A stretch of DNA of 64,000 bases from Pseudomonas sp. ADAK18 (GCF_012935695.1 NZ_CP052859.1:5001-69000); one strand, 5' to 3'; shown: positions 53,158 through 62,618, counted from the stretch's first letter. Numbers and translations: made by a program. The notes: generated from the letters alone by a model not told the origin.

Positions 53158-53245
53158 TCATTCACCGCGTCCTAAAGATCTAGCCCCACCTCACTCAATT
53201 CCGTACCATCCCCAGCCTTATCCCCCGCAACTCCCCGGTAACCCC

Positions 53246-54691
53246 ATGAACTTCACCCGTCTGCGCGCCGACGCCCTGGCCGGACTCACCACGTCTTTTG
53301 CCTTGCTGCCCGAATGCATCGCCTTCGCCCTGGTAGCCCATCTCAACCCGCTGATGGGCCTTTATGGCGCGTTCATCATCTGCACCCTGACCGCGCTGTT
53401 CGGTGGCCGGCCGGGGATGGTGTCTGGTGCAGCCGGGTCGATGGCGGTGGTGATCGTGGCGCTGGTGGTGCAACACGGCGTGCAGTACCTGCTGGCCACG
53501 GTGTTGCTGGGCGGGTTGATCATGATCGCCTTCGGCCTGTTGCGCCTGGGCAAGCTGGTGCGCATGGTGCCGCACCCGGTGATGCTCGGCTTCGTCAACG
53601 GCCTGGCGATCATCATTGCCTTGGCCCAGCTTGAGCATTTCAAGAGCGGTGAAACCTGGCTCAGCGGCACGCCGTTGTACGTGATGAGCGGACTGGTAGC
53701 CGCGACCATGGCCATCGTCTACCTGCTGCCGCGCCTGACCCGTGCGGTGCCGCCGGCGCTGGTGGCGATTCTCGGTGTGGGCCTGGCCGTGTATCTGTTG
53801 GGCCTGCCCACCCGAACCCTGGGCGACATGGCCCACATCGCTGGCGGCCTGCCAACGTTCGCGTTACCGCAGATTCCCTGGACCCTGGAAACCCTGCAGA
53901 TCATCGCGCCTTACGCGATCCTCATGGCGATGGTTGGCCTGCTGGAAACCCTGCTGACCCTCAACCTCACCGATGAAATCACTGAGACCCGTGGCTACCC
54001 GGACCGTGAAAGCATGGCCCTCGGCGCCGCGAATATGGTCTGCGGACTGTTCGGCGGCATGGGCGGTTGCGCGATGATCGGGCAAACCGTGATCAACCTC
54101 AGTTCCGGCGGGCGCGGGCGGTTCTCCGGAGTGTTCGCCGGGATCATGATTCTGCTGTTTATTCTGTTTCTGTCACCGCTGATCGAGCGGATCCCGCTGG
54201 CGGCGCTGGTGGGGGTGATGTTCGTGGTGTCGCAGCAGACCTTTGCCTGGGCGTCGCTGCGGGTGATCAACAAGGTGCCGCTCAATGACGTGCTGGTGAT
54301 CATGGCGGTGACGGTGATCACGGTGTTCACCGACCTGGCGACGGCGGTGCTGTGCGGCATCATCATTGCTGCGCTCAACTTCGCCTGGCAGCAGGCGCGT
54401 GAGCTGTACGCCGATGAACACCTGGAAGCCGACGGCAGCAAGCTGTATCGCCTGCACGGCACGCTGTTCTTCGCCTCGACCACACCGTTCCTCAACCAGT
54501 TCGACCCGGCCAACGACCCCGCCCAGGTCACGCTGGATTGTCGTCACCTGAGCTTCGTCGACTACTCGGCCATCGCCGCCCTGATGACCCTGCGCGAGCG
54601 CTACGCCAAGGCCGGCAAGCATTTGCGGGTGCTGCATTTGTCCGAGCGCTGCAAGAAGCTGCTCAAGCGTGCCCGGGTTCAGCACGACTGA
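53246..54691 (+). CDS. SulP-family inorganic anion transporter with STAS domain
   Basis: A 481-residue transporter. About residues 5-370 contain the SulP membrane domain (starts LRADALAGLTTSFALLPECIAFALVAHLNP, then GAAGSMAVVIVALV). The C-terminal STAS domain holds LHGTLFFASTTPFLNQFD and LDCRHLSFVDYSAIAAL. The family carries sulfate, bicarbonate or other anions; the specific anion is not clear. It ends close to a REP element and the convergent LprI gene. Confidence 0.9.
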   Translation: MNFTRLRADALAGLTTSFALLPECIAFALVAHLNPLMGLYGAFIICTLTALFGGRPGMVSGAAGSMAVVIVALVVQHGVQYLLATVLLGGLIMIAFGLLRLGKLVRMVPHPVMLGFVNGLAIIIALAQLEHFKSGETWLSGTPLYVMSGLVAATMAIVYLLPRLTRAVPPALVAILGVGLAVYLLGLPTRTLGDMAHIAGGLPTFALPQIPWTLETLQIIAPYAILMAMVGLLETLLTLNLTDEITETRGYPDRESMALGAANMVCGLFGGMGGCAMIGQTVINLSSGGRGRFSGVFAGIMILLFILFLSPLIERIPLAALVGVMFVVSQQTFAWASLRVINKVPLNDVLVIMAVTVITVFTDLATAVLCGIIIAALNFAWQQARELYADEHLEADGSKLYRLHGTLFFASTTPFLNQFDPANDPAQVTLDCRHLSFVDYSAIAALMTLRERYAKAGKHLRVLHLSERCKKLLKRARVQHD

Positions 54692-54700
54692 TGGGTTTTG

Positions 54701-54864
54701 TAGCGGCTGCGTAGCCGATCGCAGGCTACAGGGTGGTGGTGTTTATGTAGTCGCTGCCGAGGCACGAGGCTGTGATGGGTTTGGTGCGGCATTCCGACGA
54801 AGCGGCCCCAAGGCGGCGGTCCTGCGGCCCGCATCGCAGCCTCATTCTTCGGCAGCGGCTACAA
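54701..54864. repeat. Second-family REP pair (GTAGCCGCTGCCG type)
   Basis: GTAGCGGCTGCGTAGCCGATC and GTAGTCGCTGCCGAGGCACGAGGCTG face the inverse GCATCGCAGCCTCATTCTTCGGCAGCGGCTAC. The inner part with GGCCGC and GCGGCCC suggests an extra, diverged arm. Confidence 0.8.
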
Positions 54865-54877
54865 GTACATATGCACG

Positions 54878-55270
54878 TTACGGCCCGACCAGGTTTTCCA
54901 GTTCCTGGGCACGGGTGCGGGTCATGTCCAGCAGGCAGCCAGAACCGTTGACTTGATCAATGGTGCCGCCGGTGGCTGAGCCGGCGAAGGCGCAATTGGC
55001 ATCCCGGTATTTGAGCCACATGCGCTGCACATCCTGCAGTTGCTGCTTGCGCTTGCCTTCCTGGGCAGCCAGGGCGGTTTTGTATGCCTTGTTCAGGCGC
55101 TCATCCTGCACTTTGGTTTCGGTGGCGTTGCAGTCGACCATGGCGGCGGTGGTGTTGGCGCCATCCATGCAGGTTTTCAGCGCCGGGCTGTCGGCGGCCG
55201 AGGCATTGGTGCACAGGGCCAGAAGCAGGGCGCTGGCGGCGAAGGGAGCAAGCAGTGATCTACGGTTCAT
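54878..55270 (-). CDS. LprI-family (DUF1311) periplasmic protein
   Basis: A 130-residue protein with a signal peptide (residues about 1-25, LALCTNASA) and a DUF1311/LprI-type domain with conserved Cys residues (LKTCMDGAN, MVDCNATE, ANCAFAG, GSGCLLDMT) that should form two disulfides. Some family members inhibit lysozyme; this is known for mycobacterial LprI and is not proven for such short proteins. The 249 bases upstream to the permease gene hold only promoter-like A+T-rich sequence. Confidence 0.87.
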   Translation of the reverse strand: MNRRSLLAPFAASALLLALCTNASAADSPALKTCMDGANTTAAMVDCNATETKVQDERLNKAYKTALAAQEGKRKQQLQDVQRMWLKYRDANCAFAGSATGGTIDQVNGSGCLLDMTRTRAQELENLVGP

Positions 55271-55519
55271 TGTTGGTTTTCCTGATCATGAGTTGATGCG
55301 CAATCTAAGACTCAACGCGTGCCGTTGAGTTTCCAGTACCCCGGCGATCTTCATGTAAGAACGCCCCCCTTATTTTCATTCCCGGCCCCTAGGCATATCC
55401 CAAAGCGACGCCGCTTGTCTGTGGGCGAAAATTACTTTCATGAAAATTGAAAATTTCCATCTTTAATGATTTATGAGTTTCACAACTAATTCGACGTGAC
55501 CCTTTCCGAGGAGTACCGC

Positions 55520-56869
55520 ATGGCCGCATCACCGGGCATTTGGCTGCTGGCTTACGCCGCTATCGCCATCATTGCATTGATCGTGCTGATCGCACGTTAC
55601 CGGCTCAACCCCTTTATCGTCATCACCCTGGTGTCCATTGGCCTGGCGCTGTTGGCCGGGATGCCGGCGGATACGATCATGGGTTCCTACGAGGCCGGCG
55701 TCGGCAAAACCCTGGGGCATATTGCGCTGGTGGTGGCCCTGGGCACCATGCTCGGCAAGATGATGGCCGAGTCGGGTGGCGCCGAGCAGGTGGCGCGCAC
55801 GCTGATCGACCGATTCGGCGAGCGTAACGCCCACTGGGCCATGGTGTGCATTGCCTTCCTGGTAGGGCTGCCGCTGTTTTTCGAGGTCGGTTTTGTGTTG
55901 CTGGTGCCGATTGCCTTTACCGTGGCGCGGCGCGTTGGCGTGTCGATCCTGATGGTCGGTTTGCCGATGGTCGCCGGCCTGTCGGTGGTGCATGCGCTGG
56001 TGCCGCCGCACCCGGCGGCGATGATGGCGGTATTGGCTTACAACGCGTCGGTAGGGCAAACCGTGCTTTACGCGATCCTGATCGGTATCCCGACCGCGAT
56101 CATTGCTGGCCCTGTGTATGCCAAATTCATCGTGCCGCGCATTCACCTGCCGGCGGAAAACCCGCTGGAACGTCAGTTCATCGACCGAGAACCGCGCACC
56201 TGTTTGCCGAGCTTCGCCCTGACCATGGGCACCATCCTGTTGCCGGTGGTGCTGATGATGATCGGCGGTTGGGCCAACCTGATTTCCACCCCGGGCACCG
56301 CTTTCAACCAATTCCTGCTGTTTATCGGCAACTCGGTGATCGCCCTGCTGGTGGCGACCCTGGTGAGTTTCTGGACCTTGGGCCTGGCCCAGGGCTTCAA
56401 CCGCGAGTCGATCCTCAAGTTCACCAATGAATGCCTGGCGCCGACCGCCAGCATCACCTTGCTGGTGGGCGCCGGCGGCGGTCTTAACCGGATCCTGGTG
56501 GATGCCGGTGTGACCAACGAAATCCTCGGTCTGGCCCACGCGTTCAATCTGTCGCCGCTGGTGATGGGCTGGTTGTTCGCCGCGCTGATGCGCATTGCCA
56601 CCGGCTCGGCCACTGTAGCCATGACCACCGCGTCGGGCGTGGTAGCACCGGTCGCCCTGGGCCTGGGTTATCCCCACCCGGAATTATTGGTATTGGCCAC
56701 CGGCGCCGGCTCGGTAATCTTTTCCCACGTGAATGACGGCGGCTTCTGGCTGATCAAGGAATACTTCAATATGACGGTGATCCAGACCTTCAAGACCTGG
56801 ACCGTGCTGGAGACCCTGATTTCGCTGGTCGCCTTCGGTCTGACGTATGGTCTGTCCTGCATTCTGTAA
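55520..56869 (+). CDS. GntP-family permease
   Basis: A 449-residue membrane protein with about 12-14 helices and the GntP motifs GKMMAESGGAEQVARTLIDRFG and ALVPPHPAAMMAVLAY. Known members carry gluconate or related acids. Here it stands in front of an RpiR regulator and a D-aminoacylase, so it more likely imports the substrate or product of that enzyme, such as an N-acyl-D-amino acid; this is an inference. The start ATG 55520 has GAGGAG eight bases upstream. Confidence 0.92.
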   Translation: MAASPGIWLLAYAAIAIIALIVLIARYRLNPFIVITLVSIGLALLAGMPADTIMGSYEAGVGKTLGHIALVVALGTMLGKMMAESGGAEQVARTLIDRFGERNAHWAMVCIAFLVGLPLFFEVGFVLLVPIAFTVARRVGVSILMVGLPMVAGLSVVHALVPPHPAAMMAVLAYNASVGQTVLYAILIGIPTAIIAGPVYAKFIVPRIHLPAENPLERQFIDREPRTCLPSFALTMGTILLPVVLMMIGGWANLISTPGTAFNQFLLFIGNSVIALLVATLVSFWTLGLAQGFNRESILKFTNECLAPTASITLLVGAGGGLNRILVDAGVTNEILGLAHAFNLSPLVMGWLFAALMRIATGSATVAMTTASGVVAPVALGLGYPHPELLVLATGAGSVIFSHVNDGGFWLIKEYFNMTVIQTFKTWTVLETLISLVAFGLTYGLSCIL

Positions 56870-56884
56870 CCCGGAGTTAACGTG

Positions 56885-57745
56885 ATGGACATCCTCTACC
56901 AGATCCGCGCCCGCCAGGATTCATTCAGCGCCGGTGAAGGGCGTATCGCCAAGTTGATGCTGGAGGGTGTCGGCTTTGCAGCGTCCGCCAGCCTGGAAGA
57001 GTTGTCCCTGCGGGCCGAGGTCAGCACCGCCACCTTGTCGCGGTTCGCCCGCAGCGTCGGTTGCCGCGACTTGCGTGACCTGCGTCTGCAACTGGCCCAG
57101 GCCAGCGGCGTTGGCAGTCGCTTCTTGGACCCGGCAGGCTTGCCGGAACAGTCGGCGTTTCATCGACAGATTCTCGGTGACATCGAGGCGACCTTGCGTC
57201 AGCACCTGTCCGGGTTCAATCAGCACAGTTTTGTCGATGCCGTGAACCTGCTGGGCAAGGCGCGGATGATTCATGCGTTCGGCATGGGCGGCCCGTCGAG
57301 CGTGGGCAGTGATGAGTTGCAAGTGCGCCTCGTACGTCTGGGTTATCCCATTGCAGCGTGCCACGACCCGGTGATGATGCGCGTGACCGCCGCCACTCTG
57401 GGGCCGGAGCATGCGCTGATCATCTGCTCGCTGACCGGCCTTACTCCGGAACTGCTGGGTGTGGTGGAACTGGCCCGTAACTACGGAGCCCGTATCGTCG
57501 CCATCACCCTCGCCGATTCACCGCTGGCGCAATTGGCAGACGTGCTACTGCCGCTGCAACTGGCGGAAACCAGTTTTATCTACAAGCCCACGGCAGCGCG
57601 CTACGGAATGCTGCTGGCCATCGACGTGCTCGCAACCGAGCTGGCCCTGGCCATGCCGGACGACAACCAGGAACGCCTGCGACGGATCAAGCTGGCCCTG
57701 GACGATTACCGCGGCGGCGCCGATTGCCTGCCGCTTGGAGACTGA
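56885..57745 (+). CDS. RpiR/MurR-family transcriptional regulator
   Basis: A 286-residue regulator. An N-terminal helix-turn-helix domain (SLEELSLRAEVSTATLSRFARSVGCRDLRDLRLQLAQ) is followed by an SIS domain (IHAFGMGGPSSVGSDELQVRLVRLGYP) that should bind a sugar phosphate-like or other effector. ATG 56885 lies eight bases after GGAG; GTG 56882 is possible. The gene sits between the permease and the deacylase in one operon and should control it. Confidence 0.92.
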   Translation: MDILYQIRARQDSFSAGEGRIAKLMLEGVGFAASASLEELSLRAEVSTATLSRFARSVGCRDLRDLRLQLAQASGVGSRFLDPAGLPEQSAFHRQILGDIEATLRQHLSGFNQHSFVDAVNLLGKARMIHAFGMGGPSSVGSDELQVRLVRLGYPIAACHDPVMMRVTAATLGPEHALIICSLTGLTPELLGVVELARNYGARIVAITLADSPLAQLADVLLPLQLAETSFIYKPTAARYGMLLAIDVLATELALAMPDDNQERLRRIKLALDDYRGGADCLPLGD

Positions 57746-57746
57746 G

Positions 57747-59204
57747 ATGAAGTACGACACGCTGATCCGCCAGGCCACGATCATTGATGGCAGTAACTCC
57801 CCGGGTTATGTCGCCGATGTGGCCCTGCGCGCGGGCCGGATCGAAAAGATTGGCGACCTGTCGGCCGCCCACGCCGAACATGAAATCGATGCCACTGGGC
57901 GGGTGTTGGCGCCGGGGTTTATCGACGTCCACACCCACGACGACACCGTGGTGATCCGCCAGCCACAGATGCTGCCTAAACTCAGCCAGGGCGTGACCAC
58001 GGTGATTGTCGGCAACTGCGGCATCAGCGCTTCACCGGTCAATTTGCGCGGTGATCCGCCGGACCCGATGAACCTGCTGGGCAACGCCGAAGCCTTTGCC
58101 TACCCGAGGTTTTGCGATTACCGCGCCGCCGTCGAAGCGGCGCATCCTGCGGTCAATGTGGCCGCGCTGATCGGTCATACGGCACTGCGTAGCAATCATC
58201 TGGACGACCTGCACCGCACGGCCACTGCCGCTGAAATTGCCGCCATGCGCGTGCAATTGCAGGAAAGCCTGGAGGCGGGCGCCCTGGGGTTATCCACAGG
58301 CCTGGCCTACGCCAGCGCATTCAATGCCGAAACCGATGAAGTGCTGCAACTGAGCGAAGAGCTGACGGCGTTTGGCGCGGTGTACACCACCCATTTGCGC
58401 AGTGAATTCGAACCGGTGCTGGAGGCGATGGATGAGGCCTTTCTGATCGGCCGTCACGCCAAGGCGCCGGTGATCATCTCCCACCTCAAATGCGCCGGCG
58501 CCGGCAATTGGGGCCGCAGCCCGCAGCTGTTGGCGTCTCTGGAACTGGCCGCGAAGACCCACCCGGTGGGCTGTGATTGTTATCCCTATGCCGCCAGTTC
58601 CTCGACCCTGGATCTCAAACAGGTCACGGATGCTTTTCGTATCACCATCACCTGGTCGACGCCGCATCCGGACATGGGCGGCCGGGACTTGCAGGACATC
58701 GCTGCCGAATGGGCAGTGCCGCTGATGGACGCTGCCCGTCGACTGCAACCGGCGGGAGCGGTGTATTACGGGATGGATGAGGCCGATGTGCAGCGCATCC
58801 TCAGCCACCCATTGTCGATGATCGGCTCGGATGGCTTGCCGGAAGATCCGTTCCCGCATCCACGTTTGTGGGGCGCGTTTCCACGGGTACTGGGGCACTT
58901 CAGCCGCGACCTGGGACTGTTCCCGCTGCACACCGCGGTACACAAGATGACCGGCTTGTCGGCGGCGCGGTTTGGCCTGGCCGAACGCGGCGAAATTCGC
59001 GAAGGGCATTGGGCTGACCTGGTGCTGTTTGATCCACTGAGTGTGCGGGATGTGGCGGACTTTAAGGCGCCGCAGCAAGCGGCGGAGGGCATTGACGGCG
59101 TGTGGGTCAATGGCGTGCTGAGCTACAGCGACGGGCAGGCTAACGGGCAACGGCCTGGGCGTTTTCTGGCACGCACGGGTGATCTGCGCCGGGGGTTCAG
59201 TTAA
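57747..59204 (+). CDS. N-acyl-D-amino-acid deacylase (D-aminoacylase)
   Basis: A 485-residue amidohydrolase. It starts KYDTLIRQATIIDGSNSPGY and has the metal motif APGFIDVHTHDD, the TTVIVGNCGISA region with the bridging Cys typical of D-aminoacylases, and the late catalytic motif MIGSDGLPEDPFPHPR. It removes acyl groups from N-acyl-D-amino acids in the cytoplasm. ATG 57747 is one base after the RpiR stop. The open frame further upstream lies over the RpiR gene and is not used. Confidence 0.93.
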   Translation: MKYDTLIRQATIIDGSNSPGYVADVALRAGRIEKIGDLSAAHAEHEIDATGRVLAPGFIDVHTHDDTVVIRQPQMLPKLSQGVTTVIVGNCGISASPVNLRGDPPDPMNLLGNAEAFAYPRFCDYRAAVEAAHPAVNVAALIGHTALRSNHLDDLHRTATAAEIAAMRVQLQESLEAGALGLSTGLAYASAFNAETDEVLQLSEELTAFGAVYTTHLRSEFEPVLEAMDEAFLIGRHAKAPVIISHLKCAGAGNWGRSPQLLASLELAAKTHPVGCDCYPYAASSSTLDLKQVTDAFRITITWSTPHPDMGGRDLQDIAAEWAVPLMDAARRLQPAGAVYYGMDEADVQRILSHPLSMIGSDGLPEDPFPHPRLWGAFPRVLGHFSRDLGLFPLHTAVHKMTGLSAARFGLAERGEIREGHWADLVLFDPLSVRDVADFKAPQQAAEGIDGVWVNGVLSYSDGQANGQRPGRFLARTGDLRRGFS

Positions 59205-59306
59205 CGGTCCGGGGGCTGCCATACGGTCAATGGATGCTTACAAAAGGCACGTTGCCCGAGGAAGATTACTACCTATGATGGGTAGCTCCTTTCTCGGAGA
59301 ACTTGT

Positions 59307-61760
59307 ATGCGAATTCCTCTTGAAGAAATGCGATATATCAACAAAGACTTTAATCCCCAGGTTGCTATGTCCTCCCGTTTTTCCTTGGTGCCTGCTCGAG
59401 AGTCGGCATCCGAGGTGGCCAGCGCCTTCCCCTTTCCCCGCGACACAATCAAGGGCTGGATCCAGGAAAAAGTCTTCGCGGTGACCGGCCAGCGGATCGA
59501 CCCTGACAAGGTCTATCTGCATCAGTTCTCAACCGCCCACAGCACCCAATCCGATAGCAGCGCTACACGTTGGAAACACAGTGGAACACCTGAGAAATCC
59601 ATGACGCTGACGGACGCCGTGGCCAGTGATTTCTTTTCGGCGGAACGTTATGGCACTGCGGGCAAGGCGCAAGCAGTCGCGCATTTCCTGTCGTCCAACG
59701 TCAGCCCGTTCTCGATCTTTCACAGCGAAAGTGTTTCGGACTTTTTCAGTCGCCTGGGGCGGTTGATCATCGATAGAACCGGGCCTGGGTATATTTATTC
59801 GAAAATACATGAAGACGTACCAGAGGCGCAGGAGCGCTGGCGCGATCTGGATGCGGTTTATGGCCTCTATCTGGACGGTCCGGAAAAAGGCGTCTACAAC
59901 GCCGGCAATGAACTGCGGCTTAAACCCAGTGAGTTGTTGAACATCGTGCGCGAGGGCGATCTCCAGAAGAAGGTGATGGGCAAGCTGGACAACTTCTGGG
60001 GGCAACACACGCCTCAATGGCGAGCACTGGCTAAAGAGCAATTTATCAAGGAAGCGAGTGCGGCCCGCGCCCTGAACCAGGCAAACCCCGCCGAAGGCCT
60101 CAGCCAGGAGGAGTTTCGGTGGGTGATGAAGGCCGCCGCGCCGAACGTGCCACTGGAGGGGGCGGCAACGCAGGAACAATTGCTTGCCCTGGCGGCACCG
60201 GCGGCGGATGAAAAAGTGTTTCGCTTCGACATCAACGGTTATGGCTCCAGCGATATCCTGCGGTTTGTGTCGAAGGACGGTTCCGAGGTGCTTTATGTTC
60301 CGGGCGCTGCCCCGGCGCTTCACCGGTTCAAGGACCGTGCGGCGTTGAATCAATGGGTGGTGGAGCAGGGCAAGGATCCGGCCAAGGCCGCAGCGTTGGC
60401 GCAGCACTTTTCCCTTCGAGACCGTCAGCAAGGAGTGTTCGGCAAGCTGAGTGTCAATGGTGTGGACAGTGCATTGAAAAAAATAGGGGCCGGCGTCATG
60501 GCTGCGGACAGCAGTCATATCAACAACCAGAACTACCCCATCGCCGATGATGTTTTTTCCGCCATGGCCAGGCAAACGCGCCAGCGCATAGAAAGTGATG
60601 CTGATACTGAAATAAAGTCGAATGCCGAAGTCCACAAAGACAACGCCCTGGGCATGCTGAAAGCCGGCAATGCGGTTTTTTCCATTCCCTTGGCGTTGCT
60701 CGGGCCAATCGGCTTGGGGATTGGCGCTGCATCGTTGGGGGCCCAGGTGGGAATGGAGGTCGATAAAGCTATTGAAGGTGACACCCAGGCCGAGCGTCAG
60801 GAAGGGTTGAATGGGGCGGTGATGGATGTGGCCACGCTGGCGTTTTTTCATGCGTTAGGCAAGGCCGGCTCATCTGCCGGGACCACCGACGTTCAGGTCC
60901 AGGCTAATCCTCCCGAAGGCGCCAGCACGACCGCTGCCAAGCCATTTTTCAACTACCGGCGGGTAAATGGGCAGATCGGCGTCTTGATGAGTCCGACGCG
61001 ACCCAGCTTGCCCGAGCCGCAAGGGCATGGGCTGAACCCTTTATGGGATCCGACCATGGATGTTTACCTGCCCCGGACGGATAATCACTCGGCTGCCCAG
61101 CCTCGCTATGAAGCGGTGTCACCGCCGGCCGAAAAAAGGATGAGGCTTGACGAGCCCCGAGCTGACTCTCCGGAGCCTGCGCAATCGCCGGGCTCCGTGG
61201 CATCCGACGCCACTTCATCGGGCGAGTACGAACTCTATGACGACGATCCTGTTATCAAGACCAACCCGTTCCAGGCGAGCGTCAAGCTACCCGACGGAGG
61301 GCATTTCAACAGCCGAGGCATGATTGAGCGAACAGACCTGCCCAAGCTGTACCGCGTCGAGAAGGCGGACCGGGTGGATCGCCGAGGTGACCCCCAGGAC
61401 ATAGGCTTCAGAGACTCCAACTTTTTTTCCGGGCCGGAAAAAATGCTGGACGGCAACGTCCTGGTGGCGTCCCGTTCCAAGGAAGCCGCGATGCATTTTG
61501 GTGACACTGAGTTCGGGGGGGAGTACTACCTTTATGAAATCGACAGCGAGGGCGTACCGACGGTGTCCTTGAATGAAAATATCGACCTCAACCCGCAGTT
61601 CACTGAGGCCCGTCAGCACCTGCCTGCCGGTACGATCGATCGTCTGCGCCAGGAAGGGCGACTGAAGGAATTCGCCGCCAACGCCTATCAGTTCGACGAG
61701 GTCCATGTGTCCAACGACCTGCTGTCCAACGCCCGGATCTTCAAGATTCCTCATCAGTAG
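59307..61760 (+). CDS. Large putative toxin: DUF6543-like N-terminus, possible ART-like C-terminus
   Basis: An 817-residue protein without a Sec signal peptide. Residues about 30-330 have the pattern of the dermonecrotic-toxin/DUF6543 family (WIQEKVFAVTGQRIDPDKVYLHQF). A hydrophobic patch (about 450-485) could enter membranes. Residues 540-660 are low in complexity and rich in Pro and Ser. The C-terminus from about 680 resembles cholera/pierisin-type ADP-ribosyltransferases: LYR (Arg683), the ASRS step (721-724), YYLYEID, and TEAR (Glu767) followed by LPAGTI. No biglutamate ExE is present. I see no immunity gene or secretion genes nearby. The call rests on pattern and is uncertain. Confidence 0.6.
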   Translation: MRIPLEEMRYINKDFNPQVAMSSRFSLVPARESASEVASAFPFPRDTIKGWIQEKVFAVTGQRIDPDKVYLHQFSTAHSTQSDSSATRWKHSGTPEKSMTLTDAVASDFFSAERYGTAGKAQAVAHFLSSNVSPFSIFHSESVSDFFSRLGRLIIDRTGPGYIYSKIHEDVPEAQERWRDLDAVYGLYLDGPEKGVYNAGNELRLKPSELLNIVREGDLQKKVMGKLDNFWGQHTPQWRALAKEQFIKEASAARALNQANPAEGLSQEEFRWVMKAAAPNVPLEGAATQEQLLALAAPAADEKVFRFDINGYGSSDILRFVSKDGSEVLYVPGAAPALHRFKDRAALNQWVVEQGKDPAKAAALAQHFSLRDRQQGVFGKLSVNGVDSALKKIGAGVMAADSSHINNQNYPIADDVFSAMARQTRQRIESDADTEIKSNAEVHKDNALGMLKAGNAVFSIPLALLGPIGLGIGAASLGAQVGMEVDKAIEGDTQAERQEGLNGAVMDVATLAFFHALGKAGSSAGTTDVQVQANPPEGASTTAAKPFFNYRRVNGQIGVLMSPTRPSLPEPQGHGLNPLWDPTMDVYLPRTDNHSAAQPRYEAVSPPAEKRMRLDEPRADSPEPAQSPGSVASDATSSGEYELYDDDPVIKTNPFQASVKLPDGGHFNSRGMIERTDLPKLYRVEKADRVDRRGDPQDIGFRDSNFFSGPEKMLDGNVLVASRSKEAAMHFGDTEFGGEYYLYEIDSEGVPTVSLNENIDLNPQFTEARQHLPAGTIDRLRQEGRLKEFAANAYQFDEVHVSNDLLSNARIFKIPHQ

Positions 61761-61872
61761 GCGAGGGTGGCCCGGCGTTCACACAGAGTTATTTCTGGCG
61801 TAGTGTGACAACGCGTCGGCGGGTGCGCCGACGCGGTTTGCACAAGGAGTATTTTTCAGACTGGAGAAGCCT

Positions 61873-62241
61873 ATGCACTGTGGAAAAGTCATTCCCATCC
61901 TGCGGATTTTCGATGAGGCCAAGGCCCTTGAGTTTTACGTCGATTTCCTGGGGTTCAAGGTTGATTGGCAGCACCGTTTCGAAGCGAATTTCCCGCTGTA
62001 CCTGCAAGTGTCTCTTGGGGAGTGCGTGCTGCACCTGTCGGAGCATCATGGCGATTGCTCACCGGGTGCGGCGGTGCGGATTCAGGCGCAGGGACTGGAG
62101 GCGTACCAGCAGCAGTTGCTGGCCAAGGATTACCGCTATGCCAAGCCGGGGATCGAAGAGACGCCTTGGGAGTCGCGGGAGATGAGTATCAGCGACCCGT
62201 CGGGCAATCGGTTGGTGTTTGTCGAAGAAATCGAAGGCTGA
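61873..62241 (+). CDS. Glyoxalase/bleomycin-resistance fold protein
   Basis: A 122-residue protein of the vicinal oxygen chelate superfamily with two beta-alpha-beta halves (EAKALEFYVDFLGFKVDW, ECVLHLSEHH, and the closing SISDPSGNRLVFVEEI). It resembles the proteins called bleomycin-resistance or glyoxalase-like; activity is not known. It begins about 110 bases after the toxin gene. Immunity for the toxin is possible only by position. Confidence 0.85.
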   Translation: MHCGKVIPILRIFDEAKALEFYVDFLGFKVDWQHRFEANFPLYLQVSLGECVLHLSEHHGDCSPGAAVRIQAQGLEAYQQQLLAKDYRYAKPGIEETPWESREMSISDPSGNRLVFVEEIEG

Positions 62242-62270
62242 CTACCTTCGGTAGAGAGGCAAGTATGCCC

Positions 62271-62381
62271 GTAGCAGTTGTCGAGCCTTAGCGAGGCTAC
62301 GTCGGCCACACCGCAGGCAAGCCAGTTCTCAGAACCGAGTTGCCTGCGACGCAGCCTCGCCAAGGCTCGACAGCTGCTACG
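62271..62381. repeat. Inverted repeat pair (GTAGCAGTTGTCGAGCC type)
   Basis: GTAGCAGTTGTCGAGCCTTAGCGAGGCTACGTCGG is mirrored by GCAGCCTCGCCAAGGCTCG ACAGCTGCTAC, with inner arms GCCGCAGGCAA-like and TTGCCTGCG. The sequence is a different family from the other elements. Confidence 0.85.
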
Positions 62382-62463
62382 GAAGAAGAGGCGCACTTAG
62401 ACCCAGCCCTTTCAAGTTCTTTGAAAAAACAGTTTTTCGGCTAATACCGGTCAATTAGGGCCG

Positions 62464-62618
62464 AACACTGACCTTGTAGCGAGGGGGCTTGCCCCCGTTG
62501 GGCTACGAAGCAGCCCTAAAACCTGCCTCTTCGGTCTTCCTGAAAGAAAGCAGTCGTTTTATCTGGGGCTGCTCCGCAGTCCAGCGGGGGCAAGCCCCCT
62601 CGCCACAAGGTCAGTGTT
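62464..62618. repeat. REP-type inverted repeat pair with long outer arms
   Basis: AACACTGACCTTGTAGCGAG-GGGGCTTGCCCCCG is mirrored by CGGGGGCAAGCCCC-CTCGCCACAAGGTCAGTGTT; the inner arms are GTTGGGCTACGAAGCAGCCC and GGGGCTGCTCCGCAGTCC. The outer arms extend past the usual element by about 12 bases. Confidence 0.9.

Noticed and set aside
55529..56677. 382-residue minus-strand frame over the GntP gene
   Set aside because: Low-complexity composition rich in His, Gln and Arg, typical of antisense shadows of membrane proteins.
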